DNA of 64,000 bases from Myxococcales bacterium (GTDB lineage Bacteria; Myxococcota; Polyangia; Nannocystales; Nannocystaceae), in contig JAEUJW010000013.1 in NCBI GenBank assembly GCA_016793465.1, positions 1 to 64,000 of the forward strand, read 5' to 3'. A model generated the notes under the pieces. The model saw nothing but the letters and a program-made list of their open reading frames with translations, had not been told where the DNA came from and ran no database searches. This document shows positions 26,947-35,554 of the stretch, piece by piece. The position numbers and the translations under genes were made by a program. How positions within the stretch are numbered: position 1 is the stretch's first letter; each line of letters begins with the position of its first letter.

Positions 26947-28814
26947 CCGGCGACGACCCGCAGCCCGCGCCCGAAGCGTCCGCCGCCGGCTCGGGCGACG
27001 GTCAGCCTGTCCTCGAGGACAGCCTCTCGAGCTCGAGCGAGGTCAAGCCGGCCCGCGCCGCCCGGGCCACCGTGACGCGCGGCGGGGCCGCGGCCGATCG
27101 CGGGGCCGCCGGGTGGTCGCGCTCGTGGATGCGGATCTCGCGGATCCGCCTGACCCGCGCGGGCCTGCGGATCGTCGTCGGCCCCAACGTGCCGTGGTGG
27201 GGTCGCCTCGAGTCGCGGGTGATCGCCGCGCTGGTGCTGCTCGGCATCCTCAGCGTCGGCGCCTCGGCCTACCTCGTGACCGTGACGGTCCGCTACTACC
27301 AGGGCATGGTGCGCTCGGCGACCGCGCGCACCGTCGACGCGGTCGAGCTCACCAGCCCGTTCTACGGCGAGTTCGTGCAGGCGCGCAAGCAGGCCTACCG
27401 CGCCCGCGTGGTCGCGCTGGCCCGCGAGCTCGAGGTGGCGCTGGCCCGCGGACCCGGCGCGAAGGCCAGCTCGGAGGACTTCGCGACCCGCGCCCGCGTG
27501 GCCCTCGGCGCCCAGCTGCGCCGCGAGGACGGCCTGGTCGAGCTCAGCCTGTCGGCGCGCACGCCCGCCGAGCTGCCCGGCGGGGCGATCGTCGCCGAGC
27601 GCCACGGCGAGTTCCCCGAGGCCGGCGGCGCCTGGATCTGGGTGGTCACCAGCCCCGAGCTCGTCGACCCCGGGCGCCTCGCCGTCAGCCCGCCCGAGCC
27701 GCCGTGGCCGCCGCTGCAGCTGGTCGCGACCTTCGCCCAGAGCCCCGAGCTCGACGCCCGCTACCAGGAGCTCGGCCAGCTGCGCCGCGAGCTCGAGTTC
27801 GTGAGCGTCGACGGCGACGTCGTCATCGAGCGCGGCGAGCTCGGCAACGTGGTGTTCCGGGCGATCATGGCGGCCAGCCTGCTGGTCGTGGTGGTCGCGT
27901 TCATGGCCGGCTTCGTGCTGGCGCGGGCGACCACCCGCAAGCTCTCGCAGTTCACCGAGGTGATCCTGCGGGTGGCCAGCGGCGACGTGAAGGCGCGGGT
28001 CCCCGACCTCGGCCAGGACGAGCTCGGCCAGCTCGGCGCCGCCTTCAACGGCATGCTCGACGAGCTCGAGTCGGCCTCGCAGAAGCTGAGCTACCTGCAG
28101 CGCGTCGGCGCCTGGCAGGAGATGGCCCGCCGCATCGCCCACGAGATCAAGAACCCGCTGACCCCGATCCAGCTGGCCGTGCAGCAGATCCGCGAGAAGG
28201 ACCCCGGCCAGGACGCGGCCTTCACCCGCATGCTGCAGACCTCGGTCGAGATCGTCGAGGACGAGATCGAGTCGCTGCGCCGCATGGTCACCAGCTTCTC
28301 GCGCTTCGCCAAGGTCCCCGAGGCCCACCTCGAGCCGGTGGAGATCGCCCGCATGGTCGCCGAGTTCGACCGGGCCTACGGCCACCTCACCGAGCGGGAG
28401 TCCGACGTGCTCGAGGTCCAGCCCGTGCCCCCGGGCCTGGTCATCCTCGGCGACCGCCAGCTGCTAAAGCAGTGCCTGGTCAACCTGGTCGAGAACGCGG
28501 TGCTGTCGCAGCGCGAACGCGGGCCGGTGCACGTGCGCGTGTCCGTGCGCGCGGTGCCCCACGAGCCCGGGGTCGACCCCGCCCTGCCGCCGACCGCCGC
28601 CGAGCTGCGGGTCGAGGACAACGGCCCCGGCATCGCCCCGGACCGCCGCGAGCGGGTGTTCGAGCCCTACGAGTCGACGCGCAAAGAAGGCACCGGCCTC
28701 GGCCTGGCGATCGTCAAGAAGGTGGTGCTCGACCACGGCGGCGAGGTCCGGATCGAGGACAGCGAGCTCGGCGGCGCCGCCGTGGTCCTGCGCTTGCCGC
28801 TGCACGGCGCCTGA
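26943..28814 (+). CDS. NtrY-like membrane sensor histidine kinase
   Basis: The 623-residue kinase has a variable N terminus, a membrane helix (about 99-119, VIAALVLLGILSVGASAYLV), a periplasmic sensor region (about 120-300), and a second helix near 302-320 (AIMAASLLVVVVAFMAGFVL). Then come a HAMP domain, the H-box RRIAHEIKNPLTPIQL, N-box NLVENAV, G1 DNGPGI and G2 GTGLGLAI. The H-box with NPLTP and the double-TM/HAMP layout resemble NtrY. No cognate sigma-54 regulator is adjacent downstream; the nearest receiver is the divergent stand-alone gene at 25798. A dispersed palindrome (27006-27026) lies in the unconserved N-terminal part. Confidence 0.88.
   Translation: MTGDDPQPAPEASAAGSGDGQPVLEDSLSSSSEVKPARAARATVTRGGAAADRGAAGWSRSWMRISRIRLTRAGLRIVVGPNVPWWGRLESRVIAALVLLGILSVGASAYLVTVTVRYYQGMVRSATARTVDAVELTSPFYGEFVQARKQAYRARVVALARELEVALARGPGAKASSEDFATRARVALGAQLRREDGLVELSLSARTPAELPGGAIVAERHGEFPEAGGAWIWVVTSPELVDPGRLAVSPPEPPWPPLQLVATFAQSPELDARYQELGQLRRELEFVSVDGDVVIERGELGNVVFRAIMAASLLVVVVAFMAGFVLARATTRKLSQFTEVILRVASGDVKARVPDLGQDELGQLGAAFNGMLDELESASQKLSYLQRVGAWQEMARRIAHEIKNPLTPIQLAVQQIREKDPGQDAAFTRMLQTSVEIVEDEIESLRRMVTSFSRFAKVPEAHLEPVEIARMVAEFDRAYGHLTERESDVLEVQPVPPGLVILGDRQLLKQCLVNLVENAVLSQRERGPVHVRVSVRAVPHEPGVDPALPPTAAELRVEDNGPGIAPDRRERVFEPYESTRKEGTGLGLAIVKKVVLDHGGEVRIEDSELGGAAVVLRLPLHGA
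27006..27026 (+). repeat. Dispersed CCTGTCC-type element, copy 2
   Basis: CTGTCCTCGAGGACAG (27007-27022) is a perfect 16-bp palindrome, encoding PVLED in a poorly conserved N-terminal region of the kinase. It is related to the elements at 10131 and 31038. Confidence 0.45.
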
Positions 28815-28859
28815 CGGCCGCGGGTGCGCGCATGTACGACTCGCCCCGGCGGGCCCCCT

Positions 28860-28875
28860 GTAAAATCGTTTTTAC
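28860..28875. promoter_or_regulatory. AT-rich inverted repeat upstream of the VIT/vWA gene
   Basis: GTAAAA-TCGT-TTTTAC is a rare AT-rich palindrome in GC-rich surroundings, about 120 bases before the ATG at 28996. TAAAAT inside it could serve as a -10 box, and the symmetry suggests an operator or nucleoid-protein site. Confidence 0.4.
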
Positions 28876-28995
28876 CCATCTACCCGCGTACTTGCACCCC
28901 CGGAGGGCCTATGCGACGGTGGTCGGGTGGACGAGGTGCGGGGCTCCGGGCGTAAGCCGGGGCAGGGGGGCGGCGTGATCGGGCGCGCGGACGGC

Positions 28996-31900
28996 ATGAA
29001 CAGTGGCAGCACAGCGATTCGTCGAGTCCGCGTCCGCCCGGCGCGCGTCGCCGCGTCGTCGCTCGTCGCCCTGTGCCTCGCGTGCAACCCGGGCGCCGCG
29101 ACCACCAGCGCCCCGGAGCCGCCGCCCGCGCCGAAGCCCGACGAGGTGGCCCTCGCGCGCGGCAACCCGATCTCGCTCGTCGCGTCCGACGGCACCGCCG
29201 TCAACCTGCGCAGCGTCGCCGTGCGCTCGTCGATCGACGAGCCGCTGGCGTTCACCGAGCTCGAGCTGGTGTTCGACAACCCCGAGGGGCGCCAGCTCGA
29301 CGGACGCCTCTCGGTCGCGCTGCCGGCCGACGCCCGCCTGACCCGCTTCGCCCGCGCCGCCGGACCCGGCGCGCCGTGGGTCGAGTCCGAGGTCGTGCCG
29401 CGCCGCACCGCCTACGCCGCCCTGAAGTCGACGGTCGGCGCCGAGGAGCCCGCGCTCGCGGTCCGCGGCGGCAACCTCGTCGCCCGCGTCGACGCCATCG
29501 CCGCCCGCGAGCCGACCCGCCTGGTCCTCGCCTACGTGCAGGAGCTCCGCGGCCGCGGCGACCCCTACCGCATCCCGCTCGCCGGCCTGCCGACGCTCCG
29601 CGAGTTCACCGTGCGCGTCAACTCCCGCACGCCGATCAACCTCGGCGGCGACCCGCAGGTCCAGAAGTCGACCGGCCTCGGCACGCCGTATGGCCCCGAG
29701 GTCAGGTTCACCAACTACCGCCCGACCCGCGACCTCACCGTCAACTTCTCCGGCCCCCGCGAGCTCGGCCTGCGCCGCGACGCCATGGTCGTGGCCCGCC
29801 TCGCCCCCGTCCCGCACGACCACCCCGCGCCGCTCGACAGCCTCACCGTCCTGTTCGACACCAGCGCCTCGCAGGCGCTCGGCTTCGAGGCCCAGGTCGA
29901 CCGCCTGCGCGACGTGCTCGCCGCCCTCGATCGCCGCCTCGCCGCCGACATCCCGCTGCGCGTGCTGGCCTTCGACCAGACCGTCGAGACCGTGTTCGAG
30001 GGCCGCCTCGGCGCCTTCGGCCCGGCCGAGCTGGCCGCCCTGCGCAGCCGCGGGGCCTTCGGCGCGTCCAACCTCTCCAGCGCCCTGCGCGTCGCCGCCA
30101 GCCACGGCGAGGCCCGCTACCAGCGCCTCCTCATCATGACCGACGGAGCCGTGACCGCCGGCCCCGCCACCAACGCCACCTTGCGCGGCGAGGCGGCCCG
30201 CCTGCTCGACGCCGGCGTGGTCCGCATCGACGTGCTCGGCTTCGGCGGCCACGGCGACGGCGGCCTGCTCCGCGACCTCACCGCCGCGGCGCCCAACCAC
30301 CGCGGCCTCGTCCTCGGCGGCGACCTCTCGTCCGACGCGGTCGCCCTCAAGCTCAGCCGCGGCGTGGTCCACGACGTCACCGTCGCCGTCGAGGGCAGCG
30401 CCTGGGTCTACCCCGAGAAGATCGACGCGCTGCAGGCCGGCGACGACGTCCTGATCTACGCCGGCCTCGAGCAGGACTCGCCGCGCTGGGACCGCTTCGC
30501 CGTGCACCTCAGCGGCGGCGAGCACCTCGGCCGCGACTTCCCGGTCCCGCTGGTCGAGACGCGCTCCCCGCTGCTCGCCGACGCCTGGTCCGGCGCCCGC
30601 GCCAGCTGGCTGATCGACCAGGCCCGCCGCCACTGCGTCGGCGACGACCGCTCGCTGTGCGACCAGTGGCGCCAGCGCGCGCTCGACTGGTCGGTGACCA
30701 AGCGCGTCATCAACGACATCACCGCCATGGTCGTGCTGCCCTCGCACGCCGCCGACCTCGCGCGCTTCGCCTCGCGCTCGCCCGGCGCGGTCGTCAGCCT
30801 CGACCCCGCCGACCTGCCGGCGTTCCTCGCGGTCGGCAACGACGGCCTCGAGTGGGCCCCGCGCGAGCCCCTCGACCCCGCCGCCCCGCGCTTCGGCAGC
30901 GCCGAGGCCTACCCGCTGCGCTTCGACCTGTCCCCGGGGCCATGGTGGGACGCGCCCGCCGCCCCCAAGCCGACCGCCGTGCGCCAGCCCGAGCCGCCGC
31001 GCAGCCTGGTCCGCCGCCCGCCGCGGCGCCCGTCGCGACCTGTCCCCGAGGACAGATCGGTCGACGGCCCGACGCCGGTCCCCGACGCCGAGCTGCCCGA
31101 CAAGGACGCCGGCGCCGCGCTCCACGGCAGCCCCGGCCCGCACCGCACCCCCGAGGACGCCTACGAGGGCAACTTCCTCACCGTCATGAACCTGCTGTCG
31201 ACGTGGAACGCCAAGGGCCAGGCCCTCGACGTGGCCCGCCGCTGGCACCGCGCCGAGCCCGGCGACGTGATGGCGCTCGTCGCCCTCGGCCAGGCGCTCG
31301 AGGCCCACGGCCGCGGCGATCAGGCCGCCCGCGCCTACGGCTCGATCATCGACCTCTACCCCGGCCGCGCCGACATGCGCCGCCTCGCCGCCGCCCGCCT
31401 CGAGCGCCTCGGCGAGCCCCACCAGTGGCTGGCGATCGACGCCTACGGCCGGGCCATCGAGCAGCGCTCCGACGACCCCGCCGGCTACCGCCTCTACGCC
31501 TACGCCCTGCTGCGCGCCAACTACTACCGCGAGGCCTTCGAGGCGCTCGTCGACGGCCTCGCCTGGGCCCGCAGCGACCCGCGCACGCGCCCGCTCGAGA
31601 AGGTCCTGACCGGCGACCTCGGCCTCGTCGCCGCCGCCTGGATCCGCCGCTGGCCCGATCAGGAGGCCTACGTGCGCGAGGCGCTCAAGATCCACGAGAT
31701 CGAGCTGCCGACCGAGCCGTCGCTGCGCTTCGTGCTGTCGTGGGACAACGAGCTCGCCGACCTCGACCTCCACGTGCGCGACGGCCTCGGCTGGCACGCC
31801 TTCTACCGCCACAAGGCCCTCGACTCCGGCGGCTCGCTGTCGGACGACATGGACGCCGGCTACGGCCTCGAGGCCTTCATCATCGACGGCTCGGCCGGCG

Positions 31901-32097
31901 CCTTCCCGTACCGCGTCGAGGTCGGCTACTACGCCCGCGGCGCCAGCCACGGCGGCGGCAAGCTCGAGGTCATCGAGCACGACGGCAACGGCCAGCTGTT
32001 CTTCGACCAGCGCCCGTTCGTGGTCCTGAAGCAGCGCGCCTACGTCGACCTCGGCAGCGTCGCCGCGGCCCCCTCGCAGACGCCTCCCGCCCGCTGA
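28996..32097 (+). CDS. VIT-vWA-TPR lipoprotein with C-terminal DUF2135-like domain
   Basis: A 1033-residue precursor with lipobox LCLAC (about residue 28). Order of modules: VIT-like domain (about 55-200; FTELELVFDNPEGRQLDGRLSV is typical); a vWA domain from about 275 with the MIDAS start DTSAS and LLIMTDGAV; a Pro/Arg linker (about 660-720) carrying a dispersed palindrome; TPR helices (about 725-890); and a C-terminal beta-domain beginning FVLSWDNELADLDLHV that resembles DUF2135 (YfaP-like). VIT/vWA proteins are usually metal-dependent adhesion proteins. An outer-surface scaffold is likely; partners are unknown. The ATG at 28996 places the lipobox properly. The gene has its own upstream region of 181 bases. 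Confidence 0.82.
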   Translation: MNSGSTAIRRVRVRPARVAASSLVALCLACNPGAATTSAPEPPPAPKPDEVALARGNPISLVASDGTAVNLRSVAVRSSIDEPLAFTELELVFDNPEGRQLDGRLSVALPADARLTRFARAAGPGAPWVESEVVPRRTAYAALKSTVGAEEPALAVRGGNLVARVDAIAAREPTRLVLAYVQELRGRGDPYRIPLAGLPTLREFTVRVNSRTPINLGGDPQVQKSTGLGTPYGPEVRFTNYRPTRDLTVNFSGPRELGLRRDAMVVARLAPVPHDHPAPLDSLTVLFDTSASQALGFEAQVDRLRDVLAALDRRLAADIPLRVLAFDQTVETVFEGRLGAFGPAELAALRSRGAFGASNLSSALRVAASHGEARYQRLLIMTDGAVTAGPATNATLRGEAARLLDAGVVRIDVLGFGGHGDGGLLRDLTAAAPNHRGLVLGGDLSSDAVALKLSRGVVHDVTVAVEGSAWVYPEKIDALQAGDDVLIYAGLEQDSPRWDRFAVHLSGGEHLGRDFPVPLVETRSPLLADAWSGARASWLIDQARRHCVGDDRSLCDQWRQRALDWSVTKRVINDITAMVVLPSHAADLARFASRSPGAVVSLDPADLPAFLAVGNDGLEWAPREPLDPAAPRFGSAEAYPLRFDLSPGPWWDAPAAPKPTAVRQPEPPRSLVRRPPRRPSRPVPEDRSVDGPTPVPDAELPDKDAGAALHGSPGPHRTPEDAYEGNFLTVMNLLSTWNAKGQALDVARRWHRAEPGDVMALVALGQALEAHGRGDQAARAYGSIIDLYPGRADMRRLAAARLERLGEPHQWLAIDAYGRAIEQRSDDPAGYRLYAYALLRANYYREAFEALVDGLAWARSDPRTRPLEKVLTGDLGLVAAAWIRRWPDQEAYVREALKIHEIELPTEPSLRFVLSWDNELADLDLHVRDGLGWHAFYRHKALDSGGSLSDDMDAGYGLEAFIIDGSAGAFPYRVEVGYYARGASHGGGKLEVIEHDGNGQLFFDQRPFVVLKQRAYVDLGSVAAAPSQTPPAR
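31038..31061 (+). repeat. Dispersed CCTGTCC-type element, copy 3
   Basis: CTGTCC-CCGA-GGACAG (31040-31055) lies in the linker of the VIT/vWA lipoprotein and encodes RPVPED. A partial copy, CCTGTCCCCGGG, is about 110 bases upstream. Confidence 0.45.
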
Positions 32098-32195
32098 CGC
32101 CGGCCCTGAGCGCCCGCGAGCCTGCGCGCCGCCGCCGCGGCGAGCGGACGCGGCGGCTTGCGCAACCCGCCGCCATCGTCGACCCTGGTCTTCGC

Positions 32196-33323
32196 ATGAT
32201 CATCGAACTGGAGCGCGGCCGTCAGTCGACCCTCGATCAGATCCGGGACCTCGCGGTCCGCTTCGGCAACCGCATCGAGCTCAGCGAGGGCACCGGCGTG
32301 CTCGACACGATCCTCGTCATCGGCGACGCCCGCGAGTTCGCCGGCCGCGTCGACTTCGTGCGCGGCCTGCCCGGCGTGATGGCCGTGTGGCAGGCCTCGT
32401 CGGGCTACAACAACATCGCCCGGGTGGTGCGCAGCAAGGAGGGCAAGGCCGTGCACCGCGAGCGCCGCATCGTCGACGTCAAGGGCCTCGACGGCAAGCC
32501 CCGCCGCTTCGGCGCCGGCAAGCACATCTTCGTGTGCGGCCCGGACTCGCCGCAGACGCTCGACCAGACCCTCGCCACCGCCCGCCTGGCCCGCGCCGTC
32601 GGCGAGAAGTTCGGCGTGGTCGACCGCGTGATGCTGCGCGGCGGCGCCTACAAGCCGCGCACGCGCCCGACCGACTGGCGCGGCCTCGGCATGAAGGGCA
32701 TCGCCATGCTCGACGCGGCCCGCGAGGAGACCGGCCTGCCGTACGTCACCGAGGTCATGGACCACAACCTCGTCGAGCAGATCGGCGAGCACGCCGACAT
32801 GCTTCAAATTGGCACGCGCAACGCCCAGAACTTCGACCTGCTCGAGGCCGCCGGCCGCTTCGGCAAGCCCGTGGTCCTGAAGCGCGGCTTCGGCAACGAG
32901 GTCGAGGAGTGGTTCTACTCCGCCGAGTACATCGCCAACCAGGGCAACCTCGACATCGTGCTGTGCGAGCGCGGCATGAAGACGCTGTTCACCAAGGGCG
33001 GCTACTGCCGCAACCAGCCCGACCTCAACGCCTGCACCCACGCGCGCAAGCTGACCATCCTCCCGGTGATCTTCGACCCGAGCCACGTCTCCGGCGACCA
33101 CCGCATCGTCGCCGAGAACCTGATGGCCGCCTGCGGCCACCTCGTCGACGGCACCATCACCGAGACCGTGCACAGCGAACAGTTCCGCCAGGACCAGCTG
33201 TGCGACGCCTCGCAGGCCATGGTCATGGACGCCTACTCCCGCCTCGTCGAGGCCGTGCTCGAGTTCGAGGCCCACGTCCAGCCCCACCTGCTGGCCATCA
33301 ACCGCCAGCTCGGCGCGCTCTGA
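32196..33323 (+). CDS. aroF: 3-deoxy-7-phosphoheptulonate (DAHP) synthase, type I-beta
   Basis: DAHP synthase joins phosphoenolpyruvate and erythrose-4-phosphate in the first step of the shikimate pathway. The 375-residue protein has an N-terminal ferredoxin-like regulatory domain (about 1-70), as in Thermotoga-type enzymes, where it mediates feedback inhibition. The barrel follows, with RGGAYKPRTRP, the signature IGTRNAQNF, LKRGFGN, VLCERG (family RG motif), FDPSHVSGD and a final helix. A 27-residue insertion-like stretch, TLFTKGGYCRNQPDLNACTH, separates CERG from the DPSH motif. The ATG at 32196 begins the conserved domain exactly; the frame is open far upstream only because of base composition. 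The gene symbol is approximate (aroF/aroG usage differs). Confidence 0.9.
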   Translation: MIIELERGRQSTLDQIRDLAVRFGNRIELSEGTGVLDTILVIGDAREFAGRVDFVRGLPGVMAVWQASSGYNNIARVVRSKEGKAVHRERRIVDVKGLDGKPRRFGAGKHIFVCGPDSPQTLDQTLATARLARAVGEKFGVVDRVMLRGGAYKPRTRPTDWRGLGMKGIAMLDAAREETGLPYVTEVMDHNLVEQIGEHADMLQIGTRNAQNFDLLEAAGRFGKPVVLKRGFGNEVEEWFYSAEYIANQGNLDIVLCERGMKTLFTKGGYCRNQPDLNACTHARKLTILPVIFDPSHVSGDHRIVAENLMAACGHLVDGTITETVHSEQFRQDQLCDASQAMVMDAYSRLVEAVLEFEAHVQPHLLAINRQLGAL

Positions 33324-33335
33324 CGCACCCTGCGC

Positions 33336-33364
33336 TTGCATCGACCCGGCGGGCCCGCTATCAC
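33336..33364 (+). promoter_or_regulatory. Putative promoter TTGCAT-N17-TATCAC for yacG
   Basis: TTGCAT (33336-33341) and TATCAC (33359-33364) are 17 bases apart; the GTG start at 33371 follows six bases later. Confidence 0.5.
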
Positions 33365-33370
33365 CCCCGC

Positions 33371-33556
33371 GTGCGCGTCCGCTGCCCGATCTGCAACCGC
33401 GAGTGCGACATCCCCGACGACGCGACCTACCGCCCGTTCTGCTCGTCGCGCTGCAAGACCATCGACCTCGGCAACTGGCTCGGCGAGGCCTACCGCATCT
33501 CGAGCCCGCTCGACGCCGCCGACCTCGAGGACGACGAGCGCCGCGGCACCAATTGA
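33371..33556 (+). CDS. yacG: DNA gyrase inhibitor YacG, zinc-finger protein
   Basis: The 61-residue protein has four Cys as CPIC and FCSSRC, which bind zinc in YacG, followed by the family tail CKTIDLGNWLGEAYRIS. YacG inhibits gyrase by blocking DNA binding in E. coli. The start is GTG at 33371, directly after a promoter-like sequence; residues upstream in frame are not family-like. It is convergent with ffh across 48 bases that hold a hairpin. Length and motif match the family (about 60-65 residues). Confidence 0.92.
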   Translation: MRVRCPICNRECDIPDDATYRPFCSSRCKTIDLGNWLGEAYRISSPLDAADLEDDERRGTN

Positions 33557-33559
33557 GAG

Positions 33560-33588
33560 CGCGGAGCAGGGCAGGGCCCCGCTCCGCG
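33560..33588. terminator. Hairpin between convergent yacG and ffh
   Basis: CGCGGAGC (33560-33567) pairs with GCTCCGCG (33581-33588) across a 13-base loop, in the short gap between convergent genes. There is no T-tract, so bidirectional termination is only a possibility. Confidence 0.4.
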
Positions 33589-33604
33589 TCGTCGCCGCCC
33601 GCGG

Positions 33605-35410
33605 CTACTTGCGCCGGTTCTTGCGCCGGGCCAGCTTCTCGGCCTTGCGCTTCTGGGCGATGGCCTTGTAGTCGATGTTCGACTTCTGCCCCGCCGAGTG
33701 GCCGCCCATGCCGCCGATGCCGCCGAGGTTGGTGTTGCCGCCGGCCGCCGGCCCGCCCATGCCGGGCAGCCCGCCGAGCCCGCCGAGCCCCGGCATGCCG
33801 CCCATGCCGGGCATGCCGCCGCCGAACATGTTGGCCAGCGCCTCGGGGTTCTGGGCCATCTTCCGCAGCGCGTTGAGCTGCTTCAGGCTGCCCATGCCGG
33901 GGATCTTGTCGAGCAAGCCGCCGCCGCCGGCCTTCTTGGGCCCGAGCCCGGGGATGAGCCCGCCGAACATGTCGCCCATCTGGCCGAACATGTCGCGCAT
34001 GACCACGAAGCGCCCGATGAGCCCGCGGATGTCGTCCTCCGGGCGGCCGCTGCCGCGCGCCACGCGGGCGATGCGCGACTGCACGAAGTCCGACGGCTTC
34101 AGGTTGTTGGGGTCGACCTTGGCCGGCTCGCGGCGCTTGCGGCGGCTCAGCTTCGACGCCGCCGACTCCTTCGGGTTGGGGTCGTTGGCCGCGAAGAACA
34201 CCTCGGGCGTGCGCCGCTCCTCCTTGGTCATCGAGCGGATCATCGCCTCGACCTTCTCGAGCTCCTTGTCGTCGGTGGCCTGCTGCAGCGCCTCGGGCGG
34301 GATGTCGATGCCGAACATGCTGGCCAGCGGCATCTTCTCCATGATGTCCTTCAGGCTGCCCATGCTCTGGATGGTCTTTATCTGCTGCAGGAAGTCGTCC
34401 ATCGTGAACTGACCCGAGAGCATCTTCTCGGCGTCCTTGGTGGCCGTCTCCTCGTCGACCACCCCCTGGAAGTCGTTCATCAGGCCCACGAGGTCGCCCA
34501 TCCCGAGGATGCGACCCGCGAGGCCCTCGGGGCGGAACTCGTCGAGCTTGTCGAGCTGCTCGCCGATGCCGAGGAACTTGATCGGCTTGCCGGTCACCGA
34601 CTTGACCGACAGCGCCGCCCCGCCGCGCGCGTCGCCGTCGAGCTTGGTCAGGATGACCCCGCTGACGTCGAGCCGCTCGTCGAACGCCTTGGCGGTCGTG
34701 ACCGCGTCCTGGCCGATCATCGCGTCGATCACCAGGAAGATGTTCTGCGGCTGGACCCGGACTTTGATGTCCGCGAGCTCCTGCATCAGCGGCGCGTCGA
34801 TCGTCAGGCGGCCCGCGGTGTCGTAGATGACGAAGTCGAGGCCCTCGGCGGCCGCGGTGTCGGTCGCGTCGGCGCAGATGTCGACCGGGTTGGCGCCGTC
34901 GACCGAGAACACCGGCACGCCGAGCTGCTCGCCGAGCACCTTCAGCTGGTGCACCGCCGCCGGGCGGTACACGTCGGCCGCGACCAGCATCACCTTGTAG
35001 CCGGCCTTCTGCAGCTTGCGCGCGAGCTTGCCGGTGGTGGTCGTCTTCCCCGAGCCCTGCAGGCCGACCATCATGATCCCGGTCACGCCCTTGCGCGCCC
35101 GGTTGAGCGAGGTGTCGACCGGCCCCATCAGCGCGATCAGCTCGTCGTGGCAGATCTTGACGAAGTGGTCCTCCGTGCGGACCCGCATGGTCTCGCCGGC
35201 CTTCTTGGCGACCAGCTGGACCTTCTCGCCGAGCGCCTTCTCCTTGACCGACTGCAGGAACTTCTTGACCACGCCGAACTCGACGTCGGCCTCGAGCAGG
35301 CTGAGGCGCACGTCCTTCAGCGCGGCGTTGACGACGTCCTCCGTCAACTCGCCCTTGCCAGTCACCCGCTCGCGCGCGGCACGGAAACCCTTCGAAATCG
35401 TCTCGAACAC
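33605..35410 (-). CDS. ffh: Signal recognition particle protein Ffh with extended C terminus
   Basis: Ffh is the SRP54 GTPase that binds 4.5S RNA and signal peptides. The 601-residue protein has an N domain, G1 GLQGSGKTTTTGKLA (about 114), DTAGR, TKLDGDARGG and the SRP motif KFLGIGE. The M domain has Met-rich loops (DMFGQMGDMFGG). It is about 150 residues longer than usual: an extra charged stretch (about 390-420, FFAANDPNPKESAASKLSRR) sits within the M domain, and a Gly/Met-rich tail (about 500-570) ends in a basic helix (IAQKRKAEKLARRKNRRK). The start is GTG at 35410, with TTATAA nine bases upstream. Function is secure; the extension is unusual. Confidence 0.95.
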   Translation of the reverse strand: MFETISKGFRAARERVTGKGELTEDVVNAALKDVRLSLLEADVEFGVVKKFLQSVKEKALGEKVQLVAKKAGETMRVRTEDHFVKICHDELIALMGPVDTSLNRARKGVTGIMMVGLQGSGKTTTTGKLARKLQKAGYKVMLVAADVYRPAAVHQLKVLGEQLGVPVFSVDGANPVDICADATDTAAAEGLDFVIYDTAGRLTIDAPLMQELADIKVRVQPQNIFLVIDAMIGQDAVTTAKAFDERLDVSGVILTKLDGDARGGAALSVKSVTGKPIKFLGIGEQLDKLDEFRPEGLAGRILGMGDLVGLMNDFQGVVDEETATKDAEKMLSGQFTMDDFLQQIKTIQSMGSLKDIMEKMPLASMFGIDIPPEALQQATDDKELEKVEAMIRSMTKEERRTPEVFFAANDPNPKESAASKLSRRKRREPAKVDPNNLKPSDFVQSRIARVARGSGRPEDDIRGLIGRFVVMRDMFGQMGDMFGGLIPGLGPKKAGGGGLLDKIPGMGSLKQLNALRKMAQNPEALANMFGGGMPGMGGMPGLGGLGGLPGMGGPAAGGNTNLGGIGGMGGHSAGQKSNIDYKAIAQKRKAEKLARRKNRRK

Positions 35411-35419
35411 GGCCGGCGC

Positions 35420-35425
35420 TTATAA
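35420..35425 (-). promoter_or_regulatory. Putative -10 box TTATAA before ffh
   Basis: On the minus strand TTATAA lies nine bases before the GTG start of ffh. It is one of the few AT-only hexamers in the region. Confidence 0.45.
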
Positions 35426-35554
35426 CACGCCGCCTCGCTCGAGGCGCGGGGGCGGGCAGGGCAGGCGTGCGAACTCACATCTGCCCGCCCGGCCCGGCCG
35501 CGGCCCGGCCCGCGCTGGTGAATCTCACATCCGCGCGGTACGTTGGAGGGCCCC

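Noticed and set aside
28909..31980. 1023-residue antisense open frame
   Set aside because: It lacks stop codons only because of composition in the opposite strand of the VIT/vWA gene; the sequence is low-complexity Gly/Ala/Val/Arg with no domain.
29073..32195. 4.2-kb open frame fused to DAHP synthase
   Set aside because: The upstream part is a shadow of the VIT/vWA lipoprotein gene. Family similarity and length put the aroF start at 32196.
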